A stretch of 64,000 nucleotides of DNA from the NCBI RefSeq assembly GCF_002950945.1, contig NZ_CP012673.1, positions 7,454,501 to 7,518,500 on the forward strand. Reading direction: 5' to 3'. This DNA is from Sorangium cellulosum (GTDB lineage Bacteria > Myxococcota_A > Polyangia > Polyangiales > Polyangiaceae). This document shows, in pieces, positions 25,702-33,862 of this stretch (position 1 is the first letter of the stretch; every line of letters begins with the position of its first letter). The notes beneath the pieces were generated by a model. It made no database searches and had not been told where the DNA came from. It worked only from the letters and a program-made list of their open reading frames with translations. Made by a program: the position numbers and the translations under genes.

Positions 25702-25856
25702 GGGTAATTCTGCGCCTAAGGTAACTCGACTCGAATTACCCGGAGATGCGCCTGGGGAAAACATGACGTCCTGTCGCGGGGTTAGGTGCTCTGGGAAGCG
25801 CCGCTGAGGAGCCGAAAAACGGGGGGAGCGAAGGGCGCGATTTGGTAATTCTGCGC
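25702..25856. promoter_or_regulatory. GGTAATTC repeats upstream of the excisionase-like gene
   Basis: GGGTAATTC (25702-25710) and GAATTACCC (25733-25741) form a perfect 9-bp inverted repeat, and the 13-bp GGTAATTCTGCGC at 25703-25715 is repeated directly at 25844-25856. The repeats stand out as AT-containing words in GC-rich DNA, 65-220 bp upstream of the HTH gene, and are candidate operators. Confidence 0.45.
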
Positions 25857-26318
25857 GCCCGTCGGCGTCGCACAGGTAGGCGACACGAAGGGGGGCGCCG
25901 CGGTAGGGGCGTCGGGCAGAACGCGAGCAGCACCCACGCTCGTCGAGCCACGCTATGAGCAGCAGGGTTTCGTCGTGACGCGTCCGGGGCGCTCGCGTAG
26001 GACGCCTGGCAACTCGACGCTGCGGCCCGGTCGGATGGCGGAGCGGCCGCGGTGTCGAGGACGATGCCGGCGAGTTCGGAGCGGCCGCGCAGGTCGAGGG
26101 CGACATCGGGCGCTGGTGACTGGACACCGGCGCTCAGCGCCGGCGAGCTCGGGGCCGTCGCCGTCCACCTGGCCGAACTTTGTCACGTCGCGGCGCTGGA
26201 CACCGGCGAGCTCGCCATCGTAGATGGCACCCGAGCAGAGGGCGAGGCCGCGGCGTCGAGGAGCACCGCGACGTGGTCCGCACCTTCCGGCGGACCGGCG
26301 GGGGTGGTTGATGAAAGG

Positions 26319-26477
26319 ATGGGCTGCCTGATGAAAAGAGCGTGTTCTCCCGGATGCGGCGCGGTGGCCGTCTCCTTCAGCTCGGATCCCCTGGATTGGG
26401 TGTGGGTCGGCGTGGTCCTGCTCGTGCTCGTCGGCATGGGCGCCGCGCTCGTCCTCCGCTTCCGGCGCCGCCGCTGA
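26319..26477 (+). CDS. Possible small single-span membrane protein
   Basis: A 52-codon frame starting MGCLMKRACSPGCG with one strong hydrophobic span, WVWVGVVLLVLVGMGAALVL, and a positively charged end RFRRRR, so the C-terminus would face the cytoplasm. There is no good ribosome-binding site and no recognised homologue. It could be the surviving 3' end of a longer gene in this decayed stretch. Confidence 0.25.
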   Translation: MGCLMKRACSPGCGAVAVSFSSDPLDWVWVGVVLLVLVGMGAALVLRFRRRR

Positions 26478-26861
26478 CCTGGTAGGCCGGCTTTACCCCG
26501 CAGGGGTGCGCCGCTCGCTTGGGGCGGCGCCAGGCGGGGGAGCGGCCGCGGGGGCGAGGGGAATGCCCGCAAGCCTCGGGCTCGGGCCGTCGAGGTCGCC
26601 TGGCCGGGCCGCGGAGCGGCCACGAAGGTCGAGGAATGCATCGGGCGCTGGTGACCGGCCGTTCATCGACCAGCTCGTTGGCGACACCCCGCCGCGTAAC
26701 CGCGTGCGCCCCTGCGCACGCCCGGGACGGGCCGTTCCGCATACATTCCGATCTGAACGCGAAATTTATCTTTGACGCCCACGCCACGCTCAGAGAAATG
26801 GCCCGCGGTTCTCAGCGCGCTGCGCGCGCAGCGGCCGCAGGCTTCCAACCGGGGGGAGACG

Positions 26862-27401
26862 GTGAGGGCGTCACAGCGACAACTCTCATGGGCAGCAGGG
26901 GTTGTCGTCCCGCTCCTTGTTGTCCCGGCGCGCGTAGAAGCGTACGAGCTGAGCGCCGGTGTGAGCCTCGGGTGGTTCCAGGCCGGTACCGTTCCGCGCC
27001 TCGCGGTGGGGCCGCACGCGGGCATAGCGTGGCCCATCCAGCGAGACGTCCTGTTCACGGTGCACGACCTGTGCACGATCCTACCCCCGACCCAGCAGGG
27101 CGGGCCCGGGGTCTACAACCAGACCTCGGTTGACATCGGGTACGCGTGGAAGGACGGCAACGTCAGCGCGGGGCCATCGGTCGCGTTCTACGTGATGCCG
27201 GCGTGCGGCATCACCTTGTGCGGCCTCGTCGGTGGCTTCGCCGTAGGCGGCCACGCGCAGACCAACGCCTACGTTGCTGGACCGCTGGGGGTGTCGGTGA
27301 GCGTCAACGTGGATTGGGTCGGCGGGGGCAGTCTGGTGCTTCCGGGCTACGTGTCCGTCGTCGTTGTTGCTGGTCCTGTGCTTCGATGGAGTGCTAAATG
27401 A
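26862..27401 (+). CDS. Exported protein of unknown function (beta-rich)
   Basis: A 179-residue protein starting at GTG 26862, preceded at short distance by GGGGGGAG; the open frame begins earlier, but this start gives a proper signal peptide (basic RASQRQ, hydrophobic AAGVVVPLLVVP, then ARVEA and YELSAG). The mature part alternates Gly-rich and hydrophobic strands (SLGWFQAG, VSVSVNVDWVGGGSL, YVSVVVVAGPVLRW), like a small outer-membrane barrel or periplasmic beta-protein. Its stop overlaps the next start by 4 bp (ATGA), the first of two such couplings in a three-gene set. I do not recognise the family. Confidence 0.6.
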   Translation: MRASQRQLSWAAGVVVPLLVVPARVEAYELSAGVSLGWFQAGTVPRLAVGPHAGIAWPIQRDVLFTVHDLCTILPPTQQGGPGVYNQTSVDIGYAWKDGNVSAGPSVAFYVMPACGITLCGLVGGFAVGGHAQTNAYVAGPLGVSVSVNVDWVGGGSLVLPGYVSVVVVAGPVLRWSAK

Positions 27402-28183
27402 ACGCGAGAAGATTTGCATTATTGATCGTGGCGATCTCGATCTGGGCGCTGGCGGCGTGCAACTGGACGATAGGAGACTGCTATCCTGTCGGGGAAGGAA
27501 CTTCTGGTGTAGGTGCCGGTCCAGGCTCCGAGCCCCGCCCCATCTTCACCTCCGCCGGATCCGGTGACTTCGGGGCGGAGCCGCCGGACGGCCCGTACGA
27601 CGGCAGCGAGCGCAAGATCGCCTGCAACGAGTGGGAGCTCGAAGACGAAGAGGAGAGACCGAGCGACAGCTCGGAGACCACGACATACAGCCCGGAGAGC
27701 CCACGAGACCCATGTGCTGAGATCGGCGATATAGATATAGTGGGAGATGGCGCGACCTTCTTGAGCTGTAGTGATGCATGCAGCTCGAAGTGTCCGCCTG
27801 GAATGGCCCCATACATACACGTGGATTTCGATCCGTCGGAATTCAAGTTCGTCACCATTGTCGAAGATGACGGCAAGGACGAAGGCGGCGGGTGGCAAGA
27901 GGCCAAGGTCAACCTGAAGTTCGAGTACGCTGTTGTTCCTGGCGGCAAAAACACCTGGTATTGCGCGCTCACCATCAAAATGCCGATCCGTACTAAGGAG
28001 ATGGGGCTAATCGATCTGGAGCGTGCAGTCAGTCTCAGCGAAGAGATCACGGAGTATGTTGGATACAGCATGCGCAATGAGTACAAACTGCCGCCGGGGA
28101 TCTTCTGTAGAAGGTTTATCGACAATGCGGACGCTGCGTTTAAGCTCAGGTACCCGGACCTTGGCGCCAGGGTGACAAAATGA
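27398..28183 (+). CDS. Putative lipoprotein, middle gene of a coupled three-gene set
   Basis: A 261-residue protein with a lipoprotein signal (MNARRFALLIVAISIWALAAC; lipobox L-A-A-C, Cys21). A long acidic, Ser/Pro-rich low-complexity linker (about 30-110) with few predicted structures leads to a globular part (about 110-261) containing six cysteines, PYIHVDFDPSEFKFVTIVED and YCALTIKMPIRTKEMGL. GC content is lower than in neighbours. It overlaps both the preceding and following genes by ATGA junctions. The architecture (surface lipoprotein, linker, C-terminal domain, coupled small partner) resembles contact-dependent toxin genes of myxobacteria, but no known toxin motif is visible. Confidence 0.6.
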   Translation: MNARRFALLIVAISIWALAACNWTIGDCYPVGEGTSGVGAGPGSEPRPIFTSAGSGDFGAEPPDGPYDGSERKIACNEWELEDEEERPSDSSETTTYSPESPRDPCAEIGDIDIVGDGATFLSCSDACSSKCPPGMAPYIHVDFDPSEFKFVTIVEDDGKDEGGGWQEAKVNLKFEYAVVPGGKNTWYCALTIKMPIRTKEMGLIDLERAVSLSEEITEYVGYSMRNEYKLPPGIFCRRFIDNADAAFKLRYPDLGARVTK

Positions 28184-28749
28184 CGATGTTGTCTCGATCC
28201 GAGCTACTCGATATCGTCTACCGCTTCTATCCGCGGGGCGTACACAACTTCGATCGCATCTACGTGCCTCCCAACGAGCCCTTCTACGACGACACGGAGG
28301 AGCACTGCCGCTTGGTAGAAGCCGCGAACCGCGGGCGAGCGGAGTACCCAACATGGAAAGCGATGATTCGCCGCCTGGGGGATCGATACCGACTTCAAAA
28401 CGAGTCGCTCAACCTGTTCGCGGGAGGGGCTGACCCGGCCTACTCGGCCCGCATCTACCGCGCCAAGGACGTCGAGACCGCTCCTTCGCCCAGAAGCAGG
28501 GCTTCGCTTAGCTTCCACGTGAGCCTCCTTGGGCCCTATTACGGGATCCACGACAGGGGCGAGCCCGACGAGATATCGGCGGCGGTCGCAAAAGAGATCG
28601 AGGCCACGTACCACGGCTACCAGACGATCCCGCCGGAGCTGGGTAATGAGGTGGTGCCGGATGTGGAGATGGACGGGGCGCCGATGGGCAAGGCGACGAT
28701 CTACGTGTGCCTCTTCTCGGCCGTGTGGACTTGGGTGGATCCGGTGTAG
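28180..28749 (+). CDS. Unknown protein, possible immunity partner
   Basis: A 189-residue soluble protein (MTMLSRSELLDIVYRFYPRG), overlapping the upstream lipoprotein gene by 4 bp. It has no signal peptide. Notable stretches are LSFHVSLLGPYYGIHDRGEP, then EIEATYHGYQTIPPELGNEV and VCLFSAVWTWVDPV at the end. The size, coupling to a secreted lipoprotein and mixed alpha/beta look suggest an immunity protein, as inference only. Immediately downstream (28770-28980) is a gene fragment without a start. Confidence 0.45.
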   Translation: MTMLSRSELLDIVYRFYPRGVHNFDRIYVPPNEPFYDDTEEHCRLVEAANRGRAEYPTWKAMIRRLGDRYRLQNESLNLFAGGADPAYSARIYRAKDVETAPSPRSRASLSFHVSLLGPYYGIHDRGEPDEISAAVAKEIEATYHGYQTIPPELGNEVVPDVEMDGAPMGKATIYVCLFSAVWTWVDPV

Positions 28750-28997
28750 CCCTTCCCTGGCGGACGCCATCAACATGGCCGAGCTCGAGCGCTGTGCCAG
28801 TCCGAAGCGCTCGCGGCGAGCGCGGCGGCGCCCCGCCGCCGCGGCGCGAGGATCATCTCCTCCAGGTAGAAGCGCCACGCGAACTCGGGGCCGTCGCCGT
28901 CCACCTGGTCGAGCTCGGCCACCTGGCCGGCAGGCTCCTCGAGCGCGGCCTCGGCGCAGTGAAAGTCCGCGTCGAGAAGGATGGGGGGACGCCCGTC
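28750..28997. other. Gene fragment sharing sequence with 26.15 kb
   Basis: On the minus strand this stretch reads, without start codon, DFHCAEAALEEPAGQVAELD and then PEFAWRFYLEEMILAPRR before a stop. The word GGGGCCGTCGCCGTCCACCT also occurs at about 26149. It looks like the tail of a gene family that has been copied and lost in this region. Confidence 0.35.
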
Positions 28998-29912
28998 TCA
29001 ACGATTGCAGCAGAGCACGTGCGTGTCACCGGGCTCGATCGTCCCGCTCACTACCGTGGAATCGGTCGAGGGGGCGCAGGTCGCATCGTCCTTCAAGAAG
29101 ATCGACCGAACCGCGCCGATCCGCCCCTGGATCGTGTTCGTGCAGAGCGGCTTATCCAGCCCGGACATGAGAACGGTTCCGAGATCTTCGGAGCAGTCTA
29201 CCTGCGAGTGCAACGTGGTCTGCACGCGGCAATCGCCGCCGCTCGGCTCCCCACAGGAGCATGGGCTGCACGCGCGCGTGTCGTTGTAGAGGGGGAACTC
29301 CCACTGTATCTCGTGGCCGGCCCAGCACTCTCCGTTCGGCTGCGGTGGATAACAACGGCTGAACCCCGTGAGCACGACGTCGATGTCTGGACCACAAGCC
29401 CGGACGAAGTTCATGTTCGTATGCCGCAGCGCAGGCACCTCGGGGATAGGCTGGCAGTCCGTCACAAGGGGCGGGTGGATGGTCACAAAGGCATAGGCAT
29501 CGCTCGGAATCGGGTCGGGAAGAGGGAAACAAGTCCCATTCCAGGAGCTGCCCGGATCGATCCTGCTTACCAGGTCGCTGAGGGCGCAAACGGACGACGA
29601 GTGTACGTCCACCGTGTGCGAAAGCACGCATCGCGCCGGTCCACACGTGCAGGGCTCGCACTCCTCCTGCCCAGGTGTCCCTACCCACCCTTCCCACAAG
29701 AGGTTGCCGTCGCCGTGCGGGTCGCATCGTGGCGCGTACTCGGGCGCGCCGCTATAGAGCAGGATGAGCTGGCTCGGATCTGGCTCTGGTAGGTTGTCGG
29801 GGGGCACCGGCGAGGAGCAGCCGATCGGCACCCACGTGGCCAGCATGGAGAGCGCAACCAAGCGCAGCGCGGCTGCCACCCCACGGCCTTGGTTAATTGT
29901 CAGCATTGGCAT
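28998..29912 (-). CDS. Cysteine-rich lipoprotein (paralogue 1)
   Basis: A 304-residue protein with a lipoprotein signal (ALRLVALSMLATWVPIGC; Cys32). The mature part has about 24 cysteines in clusters such as CEPCTCGPARC and CSPCSCGEPSGGDC, and ends HVLCCNR. It is a paralogue of the gene immediately upstream: both share C-T-C-G-P-A-x-C, the order of cysteine clusters, a SGTIE/EGTIE strand and a terminal FCC/LCC. Start at 29912 overlaps that gene by 20 bp. Such Cys-rich surface lipoproteins are frequent in myxobacteria and have no known function. Confidence 0.65.
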   Translation of the reverse strand: MPMLTINQGRGVAAALRLVALSMLATWVPIGCSSPVPPDNLPEPDPSQLILLYSGAPEYAPRCDPHGDGNLLWEGWVGTPGQEECEPCTCGPARCVLSHTVDVHSSSVCALSDLVSRIDPGSSWNGTCFPLPDPIPSDAYAFVTIHPPLVTDCQPIPEVPALRHTNMNFVRACGPDIDVVLTGFSRCYPPQPNGECWAGHEIQWEFPLYNDTRACSPCSCGEPSGGDCRVQTTLHSQVDCSEDLGTVLMSGLDKPLCTNTIQGRIGAVRSIFLKDDATCAPSTDSTVVSGTIEPGDTHVLCCNR

Positions 29913-30816
29913 GAATCACCTCCATCAGCGCCGCGCTGGAGCAGCAGAACGTTCGGGTCTCGCCGTTCTCGATCGTGCCTTCCACCACGGAGACATCGGT
30001 TGTTGGCGAGCACGTGCCCGGCTCGTCCTGCGCGAACACCACACGCACCCCTGCCAGAGGAAAATCTTCGTGTGTTGCATAGCAGGGTTCCTCTCTTGTG
30101 CCGATTAGGTTGCCCGAGTACAGCATGTCAGAGCAGCCCGCGTCGCTGAAGAGCAGCACGTCCACCACGCAGCTTCCACCGACGGGTGCGCTGCACGCGC
30201 AGGGCGTGCAGGTACGCGCGTCTCGAACCTTCTTCTGAAACTCGAAGCGCGCGGAGAAGCCCAGCGGGCACGAGCTGTCGTCTTCGGGGGCGATGCACAC
30301 CAGCCCTTTGAAGTCTGACTGATACTTACCGGTCCACGGGCAAGCTCGTGCAAATGTACCGGTGAGGGGCGGCAGAGCGAGCTGCGCCGAGGATTTGCAC
30401 TCGCCAGCCATCGTGGGCGGCTTGAGGGTGACCGCGGCGAACGCGTTGCCCGGGATAGGGGACGAGAGGTCGACGCAGTGTCCCGGCGGGTCGGCTGCAC
30501 CAGCGAGGTCGATCTTGATCCCTTCTTGGCCCGCGCAAAAAGGCGCCTCGTGTACCAGCATGCTGTCCGGAAGTGCGCACGCGGCGGGGCCGCACGTGCA
30601 CGTCCCGCATTCGTTCTGGTACTGAGGATCCGTGCGCACGTTGGCCCATCCATCCCAGTAATCGAGCCGACCTTCCGGACAGATGGGAAAATCTGGCGTG
30701 TCGCCGATCCACAACAACACCGGATTGTCATCGGTCCGGGGACTGGGGATCTCGAGGTCCTCCCCGCAACCGAGCAGCGCAGCCATGCTGAAGGCAAAAC
30801 AAGATGTCGACCGCAT
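29893..30816 (-). CDS. Cysteine-rich lipoprotein (paralogue 2)
   Basis: A 307-residue lipoprotein starting at ATG 30816 (MRSTSCFAFSMAALLGC; lipobox L-L-G-C, Cys17); the open frame extends to 30855, but this start gives the clean signal. The mature part has the cluster CGTCTCGPAAC and later CTPCACSAPVGGSC, and ends TFCCSS. It is a tandem paralogue of the following gene and lies 17 bp after the membrane pseudokinase gene, so it is the third gene of a four-gene operon. It is likely anchored in the outer membrane; role unknown. Confidence 0.68.
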   Translation of the reverse strand: MRSTSCFAFSMAALLGCGEDLEIPSPRTDDNPVLLWIGDTPDFPICPEGRLDYWDGWANVRTDPQYQNECGTCTCGPAACALPDSMLVHEAPFCAGQEGIKIDLAGAADPPGHCVDLSSPIPGNAFAAVTLKPPTMAGECKSSAQLALPPLTGTFARACPWTGKYQSDFKGLVCIAPEDDSSCPLGFSARFEFQKKVRDARTCTPCACSAPVGGSCVVDVLLFSDAGCSDMLYSGNLIGTREEPCYATHEDFPLAGVRVVFAQDEPGTCSPTTDVSVVEGTIENGETRTFCCSSAALMEVIHANADN

Positions 30817-30833
30817 GGGGACCCCTCCGCTGC

Positions 30834-32399
30834 TCAGTAAAAGTCCTTCTGACAAGGGAGCAGACCGTCACAGAGATCGGGCTCCTGCGCTGGCGTCTTC
30901 ATGGTCTGCCGTGTGGGAGCGGCGGGCCGGGTCGTGCGCGGCCGCGCCGCGACGGGCGGCGGGGCGGCCCCTGGGAGCGGCTCAGGGCATCGATCGAGCG
31001 GTCGAACTGAGGGCGGCGGGGTGGCTCGACCCGCCGCGGCCTGGACTACTGGCTCCAGGCGCAGCACGACGTGACGCGGGGGCTCCCGCCACAGGACCGC
31101 GGCCGCGCTGCCCAGCACGAACGCCAGCGCGAGCACCGCGCCGAACCAGCGCGGCGGGGAGCGTCGCCTTGGGGTGCGGCTCGAACGCGGAGGGGTCGAA
31201 GGTACCGGCAGCACCGGAGAACGCGGAGGCGTCGAGGGCACCGGCGGTACCGGCAGCATCGGCTCGAGGTCCGGTAGCTCGGGCGCTGGAGGCGACCGCA
31301 GCGCGACCGGAGGCGCGTGGGTGACGTTGTCCCGCGCGTCTCGCGGCGGGATCGCGCTCTTGAGGGTGGAGGGCGTCTCGGAAGGGCGCCACGTGGCGAC
31401 AGGAGACGCGTCGGTGACGCTGTCCGCCGCGTCCCGCGGCGGCACGCTCTTGACCGTGTCGGGCACTTCGGAAGGGCGGGGCGTGGGGAACTCGCCAGCT
31501 CGCCCTCCCTCTTCGCCCGAGGCGAACGCGCTCGCCTCGTCCTCCGCGAGGCTGGGCGCCGCCTCGTCCGGTTTGTGCCGAGCGCCGGACGGCTCGGCGA
31601 AGATGTCCGCGTGGGGAGGGTCCGGCGGTGCGCCAAGCTCTTCCCACGCGCGGGCAAAGGGAGTCAGGACAGAGAGCATCTTGTCGATGCTCGGCTGCCG
31701 TCGATCGGGGTTCTCCTCAAGGGCCCTTTGCATCATCACCTGAAGCATCGGAGGAATCCCGCCGGGAAAGCTCGGGGGACGGGTCCACGGCGACAGGGCG
31801 CGTTTGCACAAGAGCTCGTACATGATCGTGCCGAAGCCGTACACGTCCGCGCGAGGTCCCAGCCGACCACCTGAGAAGAGCTCGGGCGGTGCGTACCCAT
31901 ACGGATCTTGGCGAGCGTCCTCCGGGCCGAGCTGAAAGAGACGAGCAAATCCGAAGTGGGTGATCGCGTATCGGCCATCGCCCCCGATGAAGACCCGGTC
32001 CGGACTGAGGGCGCCGTGGATGAAGGAGAGCTCATGAGCGCGCACGAGACAGCGGCCGACGTCGATCAGCACCTCGAGATCCGCCGGCCCGAGGTCGTTT
32101 CCGCGCGTGGCCTCGATGAGCGGGCTCGCATCGCCGAGCACAGGCGACGCTGCCCATGCGACGGCGCCGTTCACCCCGCCGTAGAGCACGGGGACGACCT
32201 CCGGGACCTCGTCGGAGAGGCGCTGCAGGCGCGCGATCTCCTCAGCGAACAGGCCCGCATCGAGGCGCGCGCCCTCGCGGACGTGCAACCAGACCAGAGC
32301 CCCCGTGTCGCCGACCTGCCTCGCGAGGAAGTGACGGAGCAAGCCGCGCTCCTCGTTGAGCAGCTCGTGGCCTTCCCAGACGTCGCCGGCGGCTACCAT
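30834..32399 (-). CDS. Membrane pseudokinase of the Ser/Thr kinase family
   Basis: A 521-residue protein. Residues ~1-255 have a protein-kinase fold: YAPPELFSGGRLGPRADVYG and FGTIMYELL match the APE and DxWSxG regions. Catalytic motifs are lost: HRDLKPxN is HGALSPDR, DFG is HFG, and no Gly-rich loop or VAIK lysine is visible. A Pro/Ser/Thr-rich linker (about 265-410) precedes one membrane span (WFGAVLALAFVLGSAAAVLW, about 417-436) and a Pro-rich extracytoplasmic tail. It is probably a scaffold or sensor rather than a phosphotransferase. It overlaps the upstream PEGA/TPR gene by 7 bp and is followed by two lipoprotein genes, so the four may build an envelope complex. Confidence 0.75.
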   Translation of the reverse strand: MVAAGDVWEGHELLNEERGLLRHFLARQVGDTGALVWLHVREGARLDAGLFAEEIARLQRLSDEVPEVVPVLYGGVNGAVAWAASPVLGDASPLIEATRGNDLGPADLEVLIDVGRCLVRAHELSFIHGALSPDRVFIGGDGRYAITHFGFARLFQLGPEDARQDPYGYAPPELFSGGRLGPRADVYGFGTIMYELLCKRALSPWTRPPSFPGGIPPMLQVMMQRALEENPDRRQPSIDKMLSVLTPFARAWEELGAPPDPPHADIFAEPSGARHKPDEAAPSLAEDEASAFASGEEGGRAGEFPTPRPSEVPDTVKSVPPRDAADSVTDASPVATWRPSETPSTLKSAIPPRDARDNVTHAPPVALRSPPAPELPDLEPMLPVPPVPSTPPRSPVLPVPSTPPRSSRTPRRRSPPRWFGAVLALAFVLGSAAAVLWREPPRHVVLRLEPVVQAAAGRATPPPSVRPLDRCPEPLPGAAPPPVAARPRTTRPAAPTRQTMKTPAQEPDLCDGLLPCQKDFY

Positions 32400-33349
32400 A
32401 CGAGCTTGACCTCCGCGCCGGCGCCTCTCGTGCGGATCTCGGCCTTGCGCGGCCAGACGACATACACGACCGTTGCGGCGCCGAGCGCTGCCCCGGCGAC
32501 GAGCGCAGCCGAGCCGAAGCCATGGAACAGGCTCGCTCGTGTGTTCGCCGCGTGCGCTTCGTCGTAGGTCTTGCGGAACTGCGCGCTGCTCGGGAGCAGC
32601 GAGCCGTCCGAGAGGCGCGACACCTTGGCGGCCGTTTCGCTCTCCGCGGCGTCGCCGGCCAGGTGAAGGCCCACGCCGGCGCCGAGCAGGGCCGCCGAGG
32701 CGGCCGCGCCGATGCCGATGGTCCACGGGTTGCGCGCCCGCGCTGGAGCGCTGGTGGCCTTCGGGGCCGCGAAGGCGAGGGCGACGCGCCGCGACTGCCC
32801 CGCCGTCACCTTGACGAGCGCACGGGCTACCTGCCCCTGCTTGCCCGTCGCCGTGACCTCGTGCTGTCCAGGGGCGACGAAGACGGGGCCGCTCGCGCTC
32901 ACCTCGCGACCGTCCACCAGCAGCCGCGCCGTGCCCGGCGGGGCGCTCACGTGCAGCTCGGCCACGCGTTGCCGGACGGCCGCGAGGTCGGCGCGTCGGA
33001 CCTCGTAGCGGCGGCGCTCGATGTCGTTGGTCGGCGCGGGCATCTGCGCGACGCACGTGGAGAGCTCGGCCGCGGCCTCCTCGAGCCGGCCGAGGCGCAG
33101 GTCGAACACGCCGAGCTGACACACGGCCATCGTCGAGGGCTCGAGCTCGTTGATCCGCGCCCAGAGCTCGCGGGCGCGAGCGAGGTCGAGCCGCTTGGCG
33201 GCCTTCTCCGCCTCCTCGATGAGTTCCTGGACCTCGCGGGACCGGGGAGGAGGATCCGCGGCCGCGGCCTGTACGGGGAACGCGGAGGCAAGGACGAGGG
33301 CCAGGGCCGCCGCTTGCCGTGGGTGGACCAGTAGAATAGAAGCACGCAC
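32393..33349 (-). CDS. Exported TPR/PEGA-domain protein
   Basis: A 318-residue protein with a signal peptide (LALVLASAFPVQAAAA) starting at GTG 33349 behind GAGGTG. Residues ~35-125 form TPR-like helices (EVQELIEEAEKAAKRLDLARA, MAVCQLGVFDLRLGRLEEAA). Residues ~130-195 form a PEGA-type beta domain (LHVSAPPGTARLLVDGREVS, PGQHEVTATG). Two hydrophobic spans follow (about 210-232 and 278-300). This architecture is common next to Ser/Thr kinases in Sorangium-type genomes. It is the first gene of the operon with the pseudokinase and two Cys-rich lipoproteins. A 13-bp hairpin lies in its leader. Confidence 0.72.
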   Translation of the reverse strand: MRASILLVHPRQAAALALVLASAFPVQAAAADPPPRSREVQELIEEAEKAAKRLDLARARELWARINELEPSTMAVCQLGVFDLRLGRLEEAAAELSTCVAQMPAPTNDIERRRYEVRRADLAAVRQRVAELHVSAPPGTARLLVDGREVSASGPVFVAPGQHEVTATGKQGQVARALVKVTAGQSRRVALAFAAPKATSAPARARNPWTIGIGAAASAALLGAGVGLHLAGDAAESETAAKVSRLSDGSLLPSSAQFRKTYDEAHAANTRASLFHGFGSAALVAGAALGAATVVYVVWPRKAEIRTRGAGAEVKLVW

Positions 33350-33380
33350 GGTTCACCTCGGGGCAAACGAGGGGGACCAC

Positions 33381-33411
33381 AGCGCCGCGCTGGCCCATCC
33401 AGCGCGGCGCT
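33381..33411. promoter_or_regulatory. Perfect 13-bp hairpin in the leader of the PEGA/pseudokinase operon
   Basis: AGCGCCGCGCTGG (33381-33393) and CCAGCGCGGCGCT (33399-33411) with a 5-nt loop, about 32 bp upstream of the GTG start on the transcribed strand. On the plus strand it is followed by TTTT. It could be a terminator for plus-strand transcription or an mRNA leader structure affecting expression of the operon. Confidence 0.5.
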
Positions 33412-33862
33412 GCTTTTCATACCACCGCGACGACGCGGTCGGGCGTGCAGAAGTGCCGTGTGTTCTGTGGCGAGCATTGGGATCGAATGGCAAAGTTTCT
33501 CGTTTGTTGCCTAAAAAATGCCGGAGCCGGTGACGGCTCTCACGGCGGTTCATGACCGCGAGAGGGGCGAGGCGTGCTGCAAACGCTTCTAGAGCGTGGA
33601 TCGCCAGGGTCGTGATCGCGGTGCTGGCGGCGCTAGCCATCAAAGGATCCGCTTTGCCAACCCAGGCGCGGTCCATGAGGCCGAGCCGTGGGCGTAGCGA
33701 CCACGGCTTGGCCTCCCGGCACGTTCCGCTCGCGATCGGCGAGGCGTTTGAACGTCATTCACGTAGCGCTTGCGCTACTTGGGAACACCCCGGGGTCGCG
33801 CTCGTGCCGTCCTTAAGTAGACGTTGAGCTGCGGGCGGCGTCGGAGGAGTGAGAGCGAGGGC
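33412..33862. other. Gene-free gap between PEGA operon and the restriction locus
   Basis: No coding frame is convincing. A perfect 7-bp hairpin, GTAGCGC-TT-GCGCTAC, lies at 33763-33778, about 85 bp past the end of the metalloprotease gene, and may end the hsd operon. The AT-rich patch near 33480-33525 could hold the promoter of the PEGA operon. Confidence 0.4.

Larger units (their letters stand above)
25636..26861. other. Gene-poor stretch with degenerate repeated segments
   Basis: Apart from the repeats at 25702-25856 and a doubtful small ORF, no coding sequence is convincing. Two segments resemble each other: about 26084-26125 and 26618-26657, both containing CATCGGGCGCTGGTGAC. A third, GGGGCCGTCGCCGTCCACCT at about 26149, recurs at about 28883. 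These look like debris of duplicated genes. Confidence 0.5.

Noticed and set aside
25654..26127. 157-codon minus-strand frame upstream of the excisionase-like gene
   Set aside because: No start context, no domain, Arg/Pro/Ser-rich; overlaps the repeat region.
27398..28749. Assignment of the lipoprotein/partner pair to the Tox-REase-5/Imm52 toxin-immunity families
   Set aside because: The lipoprotein lacks the nuclease motif expected of that toxin, so only a generic toxin-immunity suggestion is kept.
33585..33610. CTAGAGCGTGGATCG resembling the left end of the CTAG palindromic elements
   Set aside because: Only about 14 bases match; no palindromic core or second CTAG end follows at the expected distance.
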